A stretch of 64,000 bases of DNA, taken from assembly GCF_016889705.1 (NCBI RefSeq), contig NZ_CP069526.1, positions 9,204,001-9,268,000 of the forward strand, in the 5' to 3' direction. Shown piece after piece: positions 26,014-37,191 of the stretch. The translations under genes were made by a program, and so were the position numbers. Each line of letters starts with the position of its first letter. The first letter of the stretch is position 1. The stretch comes from Amycolatopsis sp. FDAARGOS 1241. Lineage in GTDB: Bacteria > Actinomycetota > Actinomycetes > Mycobacteriales > Pseudonocardiaceae. The notes beneath the pieces are model-generated. The model ran no database searches. It was given only the letters and a program-made list of their open reading frames with translations, and was not told the DNA's origin.

Positions 26014-27198
26014 GTGCTGCAGGCCATGTCTTCGTCCACGCGACGCCGTGCGTTCACCGCTGCCCTGATCGGGGCACTGCCGCTCACGCTCCTCGCCGCG
26101 CCCGCCGCCAATGCTGCTCGGAGCCACGACCGGCCCGTCCGGTTGATCGGCGAGCAGATTGTGCCCAACGCCCTGCAGTTCGAAGGCACGACCATCGGCG
26201 GTCTGTCCTCCATCGACTTCGACCCGCGCACCCGCGGCTACGCGTTCATCTGCGACGACCGGTCCGCGATCAACCCCGCCCGCTTCTACTCGGCGAAGTT
26301 CACCCTCGACGCCCACCACCTCGGCCCGGTGACCTTCACCGGCACCGAGCCGCTGCTACGGCCCGACGGCACGCCGTACCCGCCGCTCGCGCAGAACGAC
26401 ACGTGGGCGCCCCAGAACGAGCAGACGATCGACCCCGAAGAGCTGCGCGTGGACCCGTGGACCGGCCACTACGTCTGGTCGCAGGAAGGCGACCGGCTCG
26501 CGGACTCGGTGATCCAGCCGTCGATCCGCGAAGCGACCCGCGACGGGCACTACGTGCGCGACCTGCCGCTGCCCGCCGACGAGAACATGACCGCGGACGC
26601 CGGTCCGCGGCGCAACTACGTGCTCGAAGGCCTGAGCTTCACCGGCTTCGGCTCGCTGCTGGCCAGCGAGGTCGAAGCGCCGCTGCTGCAGGACGGCCCG
26701 CCGCCAACCCCGACGTCGGGCGGGCTGTCGCGGATCACGCTGCAGGCCCGCACCGGCCCGGTGCGGGCGCAGTACGCGTACCCGCAGGAGAAGCTGTTCG
26801 CGACGCCGGTGCCCGCCGGCGCGTTCGCCGACACCGGGGTGTCGTCGATGCTCGCGGTGAGCCAGGCCGACCCGACGAAGTTCCTGATGATGGAGCGCTC
26901 GTTCGTCACGGGGGTGGGCAACAAGGTGCGGGTGTACGAGATCGACACGTCCGGGGCGACCAACGTGCTGAACGTCAAGTCGCTGGCCGAGGCGAAGCAC
27001 GTGAAGCCGGTGAAGAAGAAGCTCATCGCGGACCTGTCGGACTTCGGGTTGCCCACCGTGGACAACGTCGAGGGCATGACGTGGGGCCCGGCGCTGCCCG
27101 GCGGCGAGCGCAGCCTCGTGTTCGTGAGCGACAACAACTTCTCCCCGAGCCAGGTGACGCAGGTCATCGCTTTGGCGGTCCCGTCGGAACGGCTTTGA
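26014..27198 (+). CDS. Exported esterase-like phytase family protein
   Basis: About 394 residues with a signal peptide of the Arg-Arg type (SSSTRRRAFTAALIGALPLTLLAAPAANA). The mature domain matches the esterase-like activity of phytase (beta-propeller) family: IGGLSSIDFDPRTRGYAFICDDR near 50-75, PEELRVDPWTGHYVWSQEG, LEGLSFTG and DNVEGMTWGP. Secretion is expected, possibly by Tat. The substrate is unknown; hydrolysis of phosphate esters is a family-based guess. Start GTG 26014, or ATG 26026, which keeps the signal peptide. Confidence 0.83.
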   Translation: MLQAMSSSTRRRAFTAALIGALPLTLLAAPAANAARSHDRPVRLIGEQIVPNALQFEGTTIGGLSSIDFDPRTRGYAFICDDRSAINPARFYSAKFTLDAHHLGPVTFTGTEPLLRPDGTPYPPLAQNDTWAPQNEQTIDPEELRVDPWTGHYVWSQEGDRLADSVIQPSIREATRDGHYVRDLPLPADENMTADAGPRRNYVLEGLSFTGFGSLLASEVEAPLLQDGPPPTPTSGGLSRITLQARTGPVRAQYAYPQEKLFATPVPAGAFADTGVSSMLAVSQADPTKFLMMERSFVTGVGNKVRVYEIDTSGATNVLNVKSLAEAKHVKPVKKKLIADLSDFGLPTVDNVEGMTWGPALPGGERSLVFVSDNNFSPSQVTQVIALAVPSERL

Positions 27199-27207
27199 CC
27201 CCCACGT

Positions 27208-27221
27208 TAAAATGAGACCCG
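27208..27221 (+). promoter_or_regulatory. -10 element for the leuS leader transcript
   Basis: TAAAAT at 27208-27213 fits an actinobacterial -10 (TANNNT) and places the transcript start at about 27221, the first base of the GTG of the leader peptide. No -35 consensus is evident. The leader mRNA would be leaderless if this start is right. Confidence 0.5.
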
Positions 27222-27259
27222 TGAACACGGCTCGGCTGCTCCTTGGCCTGCCGCGCTGA
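27221..27259 (+). CDS. Leucine-rich leader peptide of leuS
   Basis: A 12-codon frame reading V-N-T-A-R-L-L-L-G-L-P-R then TGA, with four Leu codons (27236-27244 three in a row, and 27248). An in-frame ATG at 27212 would add M-R-P. It is followed by a GGCCAG-ACA-CTGGCC hairpin (27263-27277) and an intrinsic terminator before leuS. This is the layout of ribosome-mediated attenuation by charged tRNA-Leu. No homology search was possible; the call rests on codon content and position. Confidence 0.72.
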   Translation: MNTARLLLGLPR

Positions 27260-27289
27260 CCCGGCCAGACACTGGCCCGACCGGCGCGG

Positions 27290-27331
27290 CGACCCCTCAT
27301 GCCTTCGGGCTTGAGGGGTCGAGTTGTTTCT
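27290..27331 (+). terminator. Attenuator terminator upstream of leuS
   Basis: The stem CGACCCCTCA (27290-27299) pairs with TGAGGGGTCG (27312-27321). A single T-T mismatch separates it from a GCC-TTCG-GGC tetraloop hairpin, and the tail AGTTGTTTCT follows. It ends about 30 bp before the leuS ribosome site (GGAGGAAAG), so it can stop leuS transcription. The segment 27250-27256 (end of the leader frame) is complementary to 27284-27290, next to the terminator arm; the full antiterminator fold could not be settled by eye. Confidence 0.78.
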
Positions 27332-27361
27332 GGAGTGGTCCGACACGGAGGAAAGACGGCG

Positions 27362-30259
<2,898 letters not shown>

Positions 30260-30270
30260 ATCGGTGCGTT

Positions 30271-30297
30271 CCGGCCCGGGCTCAGCGTCCGGGCCGG
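30271..30297 (+). terminator. Hairpin after leuS
   Basis: CCGGCCCGG (30271-30279) and CCGGGCCGG (30289-30297) form a 9-bp GC stem 12 bp after the leuS stop, without a U-tract. It separates leuS from the lipoprotein gene that begins a few bases later. Confidence 0.6.
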
Positions 30298-30301
30298 TAA
30301 C

Positions 30302-30937
30302 GTGCTCGCCGTGCGTAATCGATCGCTCACCGTCCTGCCGGCGCTCGCCGCCGCCCTCGCTCTGACCGGCTGCACCGCGGCTCCGGCACCGAGCCCGAGC
30401 CACCCCGCCCCTGCGTTGCCGGCCGATTCGGTCGCGTACGACACGCTGCCAGTGATCACCACCCGCGCCCCGCTGTTTCCGAACAGCTGCGCCCAGTTCG
30501 ACCAGAACCCGCAGCTGAGGAGCGCGTTCGAGGTCTCTTCGACCCTGTTCGATCCCTACGGGAGCGTGTGCGTGGTGCGCCGGCAGGACGGTCGGCAAGT
30601 CGAAGTCGGTGCCCTCAACCCGAGCGATCGCCTGCCGGACCCGTGGACTGGCACCTGGGGTGCGTACTCCTACACGCTGCAGCACTTCCGCCGCTCTCTG
30701 GTGCAGGACAACCGCTACTACGCCGTCTCCACAGTGGAGAGCAACGGCTGCACGTTCTCGGTCAACACCGGCTCGTCGCAAGTGCTCCAAGTGTCGGTGA
30801 AGCCGGGCGGCGATCCCGGGGAGTTCAGCCCCGAGCACGATCGCGAGATCGGCGACAAGACCTGCCCGGGAGTCCAGCAGCTCGTGGAGACCTACCTCAA
30901 GATCGTCGACCCGGGCGGTGGTTCGCTCGCTCGTTAG
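30302..30937 (+). CDS. DUF3558-like lipoprotein
   Basis: About 211 residues with a lipoprotein signal peptide ending in ALTGC (Cys24 from GTG 30302; GTG 30311 is an alternative). A Pro/Ala-rich linker precedes a domain with paired cysteines (NSCAQF, GSVCVV, NGCTFSV, DKTCPGV). Spacing and pattern resemble the DUF3558 lipoproteins common in Pseudonocardiaceae. It would be anchored on the outer face of the membrane. Function unknown. It is convergent with the ABC exporter genes, with a four-base overlap. Confidence 0.75.
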   Translation: MLAVRNRSLTVLPALAAALALTGCTAAPAPSPSHPAPALPADSVAYDTLPVITTRAPLFPNSCAQFDQNPQLRSAFEVSSTLFDPYGSVCVVRRQDGRQVEVGALNPSDRLPDPWTGTWGAYSYTLQHFRRSLVQDNRYYAVSTVESNGCTFSVNTGSSQVLQVSVKPGGDPGEFSPEHDREIGDKTCPGVQQLVETYLKIVDPGGGSLAR

Positions 30938-31716
30938 GCGGCTTCGCGGTTGCCCGCCCGGAAGATGGCGACCGCGGCCAGCCCGAGCCAGAGGATCAGC
31001 GAGGTGACCAGCGCGACCACCCCGTGTGCCGATACACCGCTGAGCTGCCGGGCGGGCTCGATCGGATCGACCCAGCCGGCGAAGTCGCTGTTGCCCTGCA
31101 GGATCGTGAACAGCAGCGACACCAGCACGTAGGTGGTGATCGCGCCGGCGGTGTTCGGGATGAGCCAGCCGATCGTCACCGCGAGCAGCATCATGCAGAA
31201 GGCGCCGAGGAAACACGCCGCGACCACCATGCCGGGGCGGAAGGTGAGCAGGTTCTGCGCGTCGCGTGCGTCGAGGCGGCTGGAGAAGAAGGTGAAGGTC
31301 ATCAGCACGTGGACGCCGCCCACCAGCAGCCACGCGCCGACCGCGATGGTCGCCTGTGCGAACACGTACCGCATGCGTGACGGCTGCACCAGCAACGTCG
31401 GCTGAGAGCTGCGGTAGTGCCACTCCGCGGCGATCAGCTTGACCAGCGTGAGGTCGACCAGCACCGCGGCGAGCCGGACCGTGAGAAACACCGAACCCAT
31501 CTGCTTTTCGAGCGTGTACGGGTGCGACGAGTCGACCATGAACATGATCGACAGCACGACCAGGCCGATCGGCGCGGCGATGAGCAGGATCTTGTCCGCC
31601 ACCGTCGCACTCATCTTCCGGAGCTCGACCCCGACGACCGTGCCGAACGACGCGCGTTTCGAAGCGCCAACCGCCCACGCGGGCTGCTGCTGAACGGGCG
31701 TCTGCATGGGGATCAT
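30934..31716 (-). CDS. ABC-2 type transporter permease
   Basis: A 260-residue membrane protein with six hydrophobic segments and a short cytoplasmic N-terminus. Its ATG overlaps the ATPase stop by four bases (ATGA), so it is the permease of the ATPase encoded upstream. The pair is of the small bacitracin/antibiotic-resistance exporter class (BcrA/B-like). The substrate is unknown. Confidence 0.85.
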   Translation of the reverse strand: MIPMQTPVQQQPAWAVGASKRASFGTVVGVELRKMSATVADKILLIAAPIGLVVLSIMFMVDSSHPYTLEKQMGSVFLTVRLAAVLVDLTLVKLIAAEWHYRSSQPTLLVQPSRMRYVFAQATIAVGAWLLVGGVHVLMTFTFFSSRLDARDAQNLLTFRPGMVVAACFLGAFCMMLLAVTIGWLIPNTAGAITTYVLVSLLFTILQGNSDFAGWVDPIEPARQLSGVSAHGVVALVTSLILWLGLAAVAIFRAGNREAA

Positions 31717-32588
31717 CGCGGGCCTCCCGTGAGGCGGAAGAAGAGCTCTTCCAGGTTCTGCTGTTCTTCGGCCAGCCCGAGCACGCGCACCTGCGCCGCG
31801 AAGGCGATCTCCGACACGCGGTCCGTCGGTGCGGCGACCGAGAGCGCGTCCGGGCCCGTCTGGCGGACGTCGAGGCCCGCGCGTTGCAGGGCGGTGCCGA
31901 GTTTGGCGACGTCGGTGGTGCGCACGACCGTGCGCGCCGGCCCGGCGAAGCTCGCGAGCGGTCCGTCCGCGACGACGCGGCCGTGGCCGATCATCACGAT
32001 GCGGTCGGCCGTCTGGTCCACTTCGGACAGCACGTGGCTGGACAGCAGCACGGTGCCGCCGCGCTGGGCGTAGGCGCGCAGCAGCTGGCGCGTGGAGCGG
32101 ATGCCTTCGGGGTCGAGGCCATTGATGGGCTCGTCGAGGATGAGCACCGGTGGGTCGGCCAGCAGCGCGTGTGCGAGCCCGAGCCGTTGCCGCATGCCGA
32201 GGCTGTACTTCCCGATGCGCCGGTTCGCAGCATCGCTCAGCCCGACCTGCGCGAGCACCTGGTCGGCCCGCGCGGCGGGCAGCCGCATGAGCTTGGCGCC
32301 GTTCACGAGGTGGTGGCGCCCGGTGCGTCCGGGGTGCACCGCCGACGCGTCCAGCAGCACCCCCGCCACGTGGCCCGGGTTCGGCCACTCCGCGAACCGC
32401 CGCCCGGCGATCGTCGCCGAGCCCGCAGTCGGCCGCGTGAGGCCGCAGATCATGCGCAACGTGGTCGATTTCCCGGCGCCGTTCGGCCCCAGGAACGCGG
32501 TCACCGTGCCGGGCTGCAACGTGAACGACACGTTCTCCACCACGCGGCGGCCGTCATAGACCTTCACCAGCCCCTGGACGTGCAGCAC
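31713..32588 (-). CDS. ABC transporter ATP-binding protein
   Basis: A 291-residue ATPase with Walker A GPNGAGKST, signature YSLGMRQRLGLA, Walker B LILDEP, and H-loop SSHVLSE. A C-terminal regulatory extension of about 80 residues is typical of DrrA/BcrA-type exporter ATPases. GTG 32588 start. A dyad at 32605-32625 lies in its promoter region. It may confer resistance or export a lipid or peptide; no biosynthetic genes are nearby. Confidence 0.9.
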   Translation of the reverse strand: MLHVQGLVKVYDGRRVVENVSFTLQPGTVTAFLGPNGAGKSTTLRMICGLTRPTAGSATIAGRRFAEWPNPGHVAGVLLDASAVHPGRTGRHHLVNGAKLMRLPAARADQVLAQVGLSDAANRRIGKYSLGMRQRLGLAHALLADPPVLILDEPINGLDPEGIRSTRQLLRAYAQRGGTVLLSSHVLSEVDQTADRIVMIGHGRVVADGPLASFAGPARTVVRTTDVAKLGTALQRAGLDVRQTGPDALSVAAPTDRVSEIAFAAQVRVLGLAEEQQNLEELFFRLTGGPR

Positions 32589-32604
32589 CCTGGCCCTCCC
32601 CGTT

Positions 32605-32625
32605 CAAGATCCCCGAGTGATCTTG
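32605..32625. promoter_or_regulatory. Dyad upstream of the ABC exporter
   Basis: CAAGATC (32605-32611) and GATCTTG (32619-32625) form perfect 7-bp arms around a 7-base centre, 17 bp before the ATPase start. The placement suits a repressor site. The TetR regulator at 33492-34229 is the nearest candidate, but no direct link is shown. Confidence 0.45.
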
Positions 32626-32757
32626 TCACAACCCGTGTCCGGAGGAATGCGGAACAGAGCCATCGAGTGCCGCGGCCGAAACGCGCCAGCACCACCGCAC
32701 CCGGGCCGATTCGATGGAACCGGCACGAAACACGGCTTCCACGAAGGAGATCTGGGG

Positions 32758-33495
32758 ATGAAGCTCGACGGCAAGGTGGCGCTGGTGACTGGGGGCAGCC
32801 GGGGGATCGGGGCGGCGACGGCACTGAGACTGGCGGTGGAAGGCGCCGACGTCGCGATCACGTACGTCGCCAATGCGGCACTCGCGGCGGAGGTCGTGGA
32901 GAAGATCAAGGCGACCGGGCGGCGGGCCCTGGCGATCGCGGCGGACAGCGCGGACGCCGAAGCCGTGCGGGCGGCCGTGCAGACGGCAGTCGCGGAGTTC
33001 GGGCGGCTGGACGTGCTGGTCAACAACGCGGGTGTCGGGTTCGTGGCGCCCGTTTCGGAGACCGGGCTGGCGGACCTCGACCGGCTGCTCGCCGTGAACG
33101 TGTGGGGCGTGTTCCTCGCACCGCAGGCCGCGGCCTAGCACCTCGGAGACGGCGGGCGGGTGATCACCATCGGCGGCTGCGTCACCGACCGCGTGCCGGG
33201 GCCAGGGATGGTGCTCTACGCCATGACCAAGTCCGCGATGGTCGGCCTCACCAAGGCGCTCGCGCGGGAGCTCGCGCCGCGCGGGGTGACCGTCAACCTC
33301 GTGCACCCCGGGCCGACCGACACGGACATGAACCCGGCCGACGGGCCGTACGCGCAGGATCAGAAGTCGCTCACCGCGCTCGGGCGCTACGGGCAGCCCG
33401 GTGAAGTGGCCGACGCCGTCGCGTACCTGGCTGACCCGGCGGGCGCGTACGTCACCGCTGTGACCTTGTCCGTCGACGGCGGGCGCGCGGCCTAG
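32758..33495 (+). pseudogene. SDR-family oxidoreductase interrupted by an in-frame TAG
   Basis: ATG 32758 opens a FabG-like short-chain dehydrogenase: cofactor motif TGGSRGIG, NNAG, then Ala-Ala-Ala and a TAG at 33136-33138. The same frame continues with HLGDGGRVITIGG, the YAMTK active-site motif, and the usual SDR end (LSVDGGRAA) to 33495. One nonsense codon therefore splits an otherwise intact 245-codon gene. The catalytic serine that should lie about 13 residues before the Tyr also seems replaced by Gly (TIGG), which favours true decay over a sequencing error. Confidence 0.85.
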
Positions 33496-34229
33496 CCGGA
33501 GTAGAGGCCCACGTCGCGGGCCAGGTCCGTGAGGATGGCCTCGAAGAGCACGTCCGGTTTCGACACGGGGATCGGGTAGTTGCCGAACACCTCGAGGGTC
33601 ACGTGGCCGTACAGGCGGGCCCAGAACTGGATCATCAGGTACGTCAGGCCCAGGTCCAGCTTGTCGGGGGCGATGGCGCGGCCCGATTCGGCCAGCACCG
33701 TCAGCAGTTCGCGCTGGAAGGCCGTCAGGTCGTCGCGCAGTTCGGGCGGGACGACGTCGTTGGGCGGCATCACGAGGTCGTGCGTGGCGAGGACCCGCCC
33801 GGCCGCGGAGAGGAAGATGCGGCCGAACGGTTCGTCGAGGCGGTGCAGCGCGCTGCCGGCCGTCGTACCGACGCCGCCGGTCGGCGAGGCGAAGACCAGT
33901 GTGAACTCCTTGGTGTGGGTCAGCGCCCAGCGCCGGAAGCCCTTGCAAATCGCGAACAGCTGCAGCATGCCGTCGTCCGGGAGCACGGCGATGTCTTCGG
34001 CGAGCTCGGCCGCCAGGTCCGCGCAGACGTCCAGGCGCAGGTTCTCGACGAGGTCGTCGCGGGACTCGTAGTAGCGGTACAGGGCCGGCGCGGTGATGCC
34101 CAGCTCCCGGGCGATCGCCCGGAGCGTCACGGCGTCCGGACCCTGTTCGACCAGCAGTTTCCGGGCGGTCCGGCGGATGTCCTGCTCGGTAGCCGCTCGC
34201 GCGCGGCCCCTTCGCGTGGGGCTGCTCAT
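33492..34229 (-). CDS. TetR family transcriptional regulator
   Basis: A 245-residue repressor. The N-terminal helix-turn-helix lies in ARKLLVEQGPDAVTLRAIARE, then LGITAPALYRYYESRDDL, with a C-terminal ligand domain of the WHG (TetR_C_13) kind. Its end overlaps the end of the convergent SDR pseudogene. It may regulate the SDR or ABC genes nearby; no operator was confirmed. Confidence 0.9.
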   Translation of the reverse strand: MSSPTRRGRARAATEQDIRRTARKLLVEQGPDAVTLRAIARELGITAPALYRYYESRDDLVENLRLDVCADLAAELAEDIAVLPDDGMLQLFAICKGFRRWALTHTKEFTLVFASPTGGVGTTAGSALHRLDEPFGRIFLSAAGRVLATHDLVMPPNDVVPPELRDDLTAFQRELLTVLAESGRAIAPDKLDLGLTYLMIQFWARLYGHVTLEVFGNYPIPVSKPDVLFEAILTDLARDVGLYSG

Positions 34230-34238
34230 CCGGACATT

Positions 34239-34643
34239 CTAGGTGGTCGGCACGCCCGTTCCCGCACCAGCGCGGCCGGAGAGCAGCCGGGACTGCAGGT
34301 CGGTGAGCGGGCGCAGCAGCCACATCGCCACCACGGTCATGCCCAGCGCGCAGAAGAAGTGCACGAACCAGGCCCCCGCGAGCGACGGCCCACCCCACGA
34401 TTCACCGGCCGTCGTGGGGTCCCAGAACAGGCCGTACGTGGCGATCCGCCACACGAGGAACCACACCAGCAGCGACAGCGGGATCGCCGCCACGCTCACG
34501 CCGGCCGCCGCCAGGTAGCGAGGGGTCCCCTCGCGCGGCGGCCGGCCCAGCAGCCGCGCCGCGAGCCGCTCGTGCGCGCCGGCGAGGCCGAAGGGCAGGG
34601 CCAGCAGGGCGTAGAGGGTGCGCTTCCAGTCCAGAACCGTCAT
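34239..34643 (-). CDS. Small membrane protein resembling a histidine-kinase sensor domain
   Basis: 134 residues from ATG 34643. Two or three membrane helices occur: WKRTLYALLALPFGLAG near the start, a central pair (VSVAAIPLSLLVWFLVWRI) and a terminal one (AWFVHFFCALGMTVVAMWLL). The pattern resembles the putative sensor domain found at the N-terminus of actinobacterial histidine kinases, but no kinase part follows. It lies 9 bp upstream of the TetR gene on the same strand, so the two may be co-transcribed. Confidence 0.62.
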   Translation of the reverse strand: MTVLDWKRTLYALLALPFGLAGAHERLAARLLGRPPREGTPRYLAAAGVSVAAIPLSLLVWFLVWRIATYGLFWDPTTAGESWGGPSLAGAWFVHFFCALGMTVVAMWLLRPLTDLQSRLLSGRAGAGTGVPTT

Positions 34644-35172
34644 GACCCGCACGCTACGGGCGGTTGACCAGCGAAAACACCCGGCATTCCGCCGAACGAG
34701 GTGGGGAGATCCCCCGCCACGCTGGGCGGATCTGGCCACCGCGGCGCACGGGACGTTCACCGTGGCCGGGCATGGCGAGGGCACGAGCGGGACCGTGGCG
34801 CGATCGCCCGCGTGGTCCGGCGCAAGGGTGGTGACTTAGTGCTCGCGAACGGAGTTCCGATGACCGCGGCGCGAACGGCGGCCGGGGCGCCGCCGACGCC
34901 GATCACTCGGGGGGCTACGTGATCGGCGCCGGCGACCCGATGCCCTCTCCGGTGCGCTTCCGGTCGGGGCAACGCCACTGGCTCTAGGACAGTGACGCTC
35001 CACAAGAGCGGAACCCGTGTCAGAAGTGACGCGTGGGGGACATGGTTCCCCCGATCGAGTGACGGGCCGCCGCTACTCGCCTGATTGTCGCACTGGGCGC
35101 CGGATAAGTTACAAAAACCTTCACTTTCACGCTCGCTCGTGGGTGACCTGCGCTCGTGGCACAGTGACGGCC
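34644..35172. other. Intergenic region with a possible gene relic
   Basis: No complete gene is supported in these 529 bases. A frame at about 34835-34987 ends in a protein-like tail (HSGGYVIGAGDPMPSPVRF then GQRHWL and TAG) with no start codon, and may be the remnant of a deleted gene. Promoter elements for the ribokinase gene should lie at the right end; none was clear. Confidence 0.4.
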
Positions 35173-36042
35173 ATGTGCGCAGCCGTGCTGGTGGTCGGAT
35201 CCGCCAACGCCGATCTCGTCGTCCCCGTCGACCGCCGTCCCGCGGGCGGCGAGACTGTGCTGGGCGGTGACACGGTGCTGTCGCCGGGTGGGAAGGGTGC
35301 GAACACGGCCGTCGCGGCCGGTCGGCTGGGCGCGGACGTCGCGCTGCTGGGCGCTGTCGGCAACGACCCGTACGGCCGGCTGCTGCGCGACTCCCTCTCC
35401 GGCGCGGGCGTCGCGACGGACCACCTGCGCACCGTCGAGCGGCCGACCGGCATCGCCTACATCACCGTGACCCCCGACGGCGAGAACTCGATTCTCGTCT
35501 CCCCCGGCGCCAACTCCGCGCTGACTCCCGCCGACGTCACCGACGACGTCCTCGACGGGGTCCAGGTCGTCGTTCTGTCGCTGGAGGTGCCGCTGCCGGC
35601 GGTCGAGGAAGCTGTCCGCAAAGCCGCCGCACGGGGCATCCGGGTCGTGCTCAACCTCTCGCCGGCCGCGAAGCTGTCGTCGGACACGCTGGGCGCGCTG
35701 GACGTCCTCCTGGTCAACGAGCACGAAGCCGCCTACCTCCTCGGCGCCGACGCGGACCCGCGCAAGCTCCTGGACCTCGGCCCGCGCGCGGCCGTCGTGA
35801 CGCTCGGCGGCAAGGGTGCGCTGGTCATCACCCCGGACGGCTCGACGGACGTCCCGTCGCCCCACGTCACCGCCGTCGACACCACCGGCGCCGGCGACGC
35901 CTTCGCGGGCGCCCTGGCCACGGCCCTCGCTGCCGGCGCCGAGCTCGTGGCCGCCGCCACGCGCGCCACCCGCATCGCCGCCCTCTCGGTCACCCGCCCC
36001 GGCGCCCAGCCGTCCTACCCGACCGCCGCCGAACTGACCTGA
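35173..36042 (+). CDS. rbsK: Ribokinase (PfkB family sugar kinase)
   Basis: A 289-residue PfkB-family kinase with the substrate-binding GGKGANTA near 39-46 and the catalytic/ATP motif DTTGAGDAFAGA. The overall length and VVGSANADLVVPVDRRP start are those of ribokinase, which phosphorylates ribose at O5. ATG 35173 has no clear ribosome site, and GTG 35164 is possible. It stands alone with no transporter, so other sugars or nucleosides are not excluded. Confidence 0.87.
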   Translation: MCAAVLVVGSANADLVVPVDRRPAGGETVLGGDTVLSPGGKGANTAVAAGRLGADVALLGAVGNDPYGRLLRDSLSGAGVATDHLRTVERPTGIAYITVTPDGENSILVSPGANSALTPADVTDDVLDGVQVVVLSLEVPLPAVEEAVRKAAARGIRVVLNLSPAAKLSSDTLGALDVLLVNEHEAAYLLGADADPRKLLDLGPRAAVVTLGGKGALVITPDGSTDVPSPHVTAVDTTGAGDAFAGALATALAAGAELVAAATRATRIAALSVTRPGAQPSYPTAAELT

Positions 36043-36280
36043 TCAGCGGACGGGACTGCTCGCCTGCTTGGGCTCTCGGTCTGAAGACCCGGCCCTCTTC
36101 ACCGGCCCAGGACTCCCCGTCGTCGGCTCGGCTCCCGGTTCGGCTCTCAGTTCGGCGACGGAGTCTTCGGCGTTCTCTGCGCGGCGCCATACGGAGGCAC
36201 GGGTCGGTTCGGGTGCCGTTGCTGCTTCCCTGTGTGGCATCGCCTCGCCGCTACCTGGCCGGTGGCGGGCCGAGCCCGCG

Positions 36281-36930
36281 GTGGAGTGCGCCGCTCTGGG
36301 CGCATCCGACGTCTGCGACCGGTCCTGTTCGCAACGAAGCAGGCTGCGTTGCGCTTGTCGAGGTCGGCGGTGTGGTTCCTGCTCGCCCGCTCTCGCCCAG
36401 CTCGTCCACCTGGCCCTGCCCGGCGATGGGGGTGGCGCGCGGGGTTGGCTCGCGATGGAGTGCGTTGTTGTGGGCATCCGATGTCTGAGACCAGGCCCGT
36501 CCGCGACAAGACAGACCGCTTTCGGCTTGTCGGAGCCTCCCCGGTGCGTTCGCTACTCGGCCGGCCTCGCCGGACGCACGCACCCGGCCAGCGACTGGGG
36601 TCGGCTCGTGATGGGGTGCGGCGTTGCGGGCGCTGCCGACGTCGGCGACCGGTGCTGTTCGCGGCAGAGCCGGCCGCTTTCCGCTTCTCGAACCCTCGAC
36701 GGTGCGTTTGCCACTCGGCCGCTCTCGCCCAGCTCGTCCGCCTGGGCCTGCTCGGCGACGGGGGTGGCGAGCGGGTTCGTTCGCGATGGAGTGCGGCGTT
36801 GCGGGCGCATCCGACGTCTGCGACCGGGTCCGTTCGCGGCGGAGCGGGCCGCTTTCGGCTTGTCGAAGCCGCGACGGTGCGTTCGCCACTCGGCCGCTCT
36901 CGCCCCGGGCGCACCCACCTGGCCGGCGCA
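36281..36930. repeat. Four imperfect tandem repeats of about 175 bp
   Basis: A common landmark (rTGGrGTGCG) recurs at 36281, 36455, 36611 and 36786, that is every 174, 156 and 175 bp. It is followed each time by GCATCCGACGTCTGCGACC-like sequence, then TTTCGGCTTGTCG-like, then CTCGGCCGCTCTCGCCC-like and CGACGGGGGTGGCG-like blocks. Copies differ by many substitutions and one deletion. Non-integral codon periods argue against protein coding. Confidence 0.78.
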
Positions 36931-37152
36931 TACTCCCGCGTGCGCTGTTGTGCCCGCTCCTGCCCTCCTCGGTGCCCGAGTTCCGCTGCTACCCGAGCCC
37001 TGTTGCCGCCCCCTACCCGAGTCGTGCTGCCCACGACCACTCGGCCGCTGCTCGGCCGTACACCCGCCCGTCAAACCTTCGTGCACTGAGCTGCCAAGTT
37101 TCCCGTCCCCCCACTCACCACTCCCGTCGGCTTGTCAAACTCCCCACCCCAG

Positions 37153-37191
37153 TTGTCCACATGCGCCTCACGGTCAGCGAGGTTGTCCACA
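37153..37191 (+). promoter_or_regulatory. Pair of DnaA boxes 30 bp apart
   Basis: TTGTCCACA occurs exactly at 37153-37161 and again at 37183-37191, same orientation, three helical turns apart. This is the actinobacterial DnaA-box consensus. No dnaA or dnaN is near, so it is more likely a DnaA-titration or regulatory site than an origin. Confidence 0.65.

Noticed and set aside
36281..36930. Possible CRISPR array
   Set aside because: Units are about 175 bp and diverged throughout, with no short identical repeats separated by unique spacers and no cas genes.
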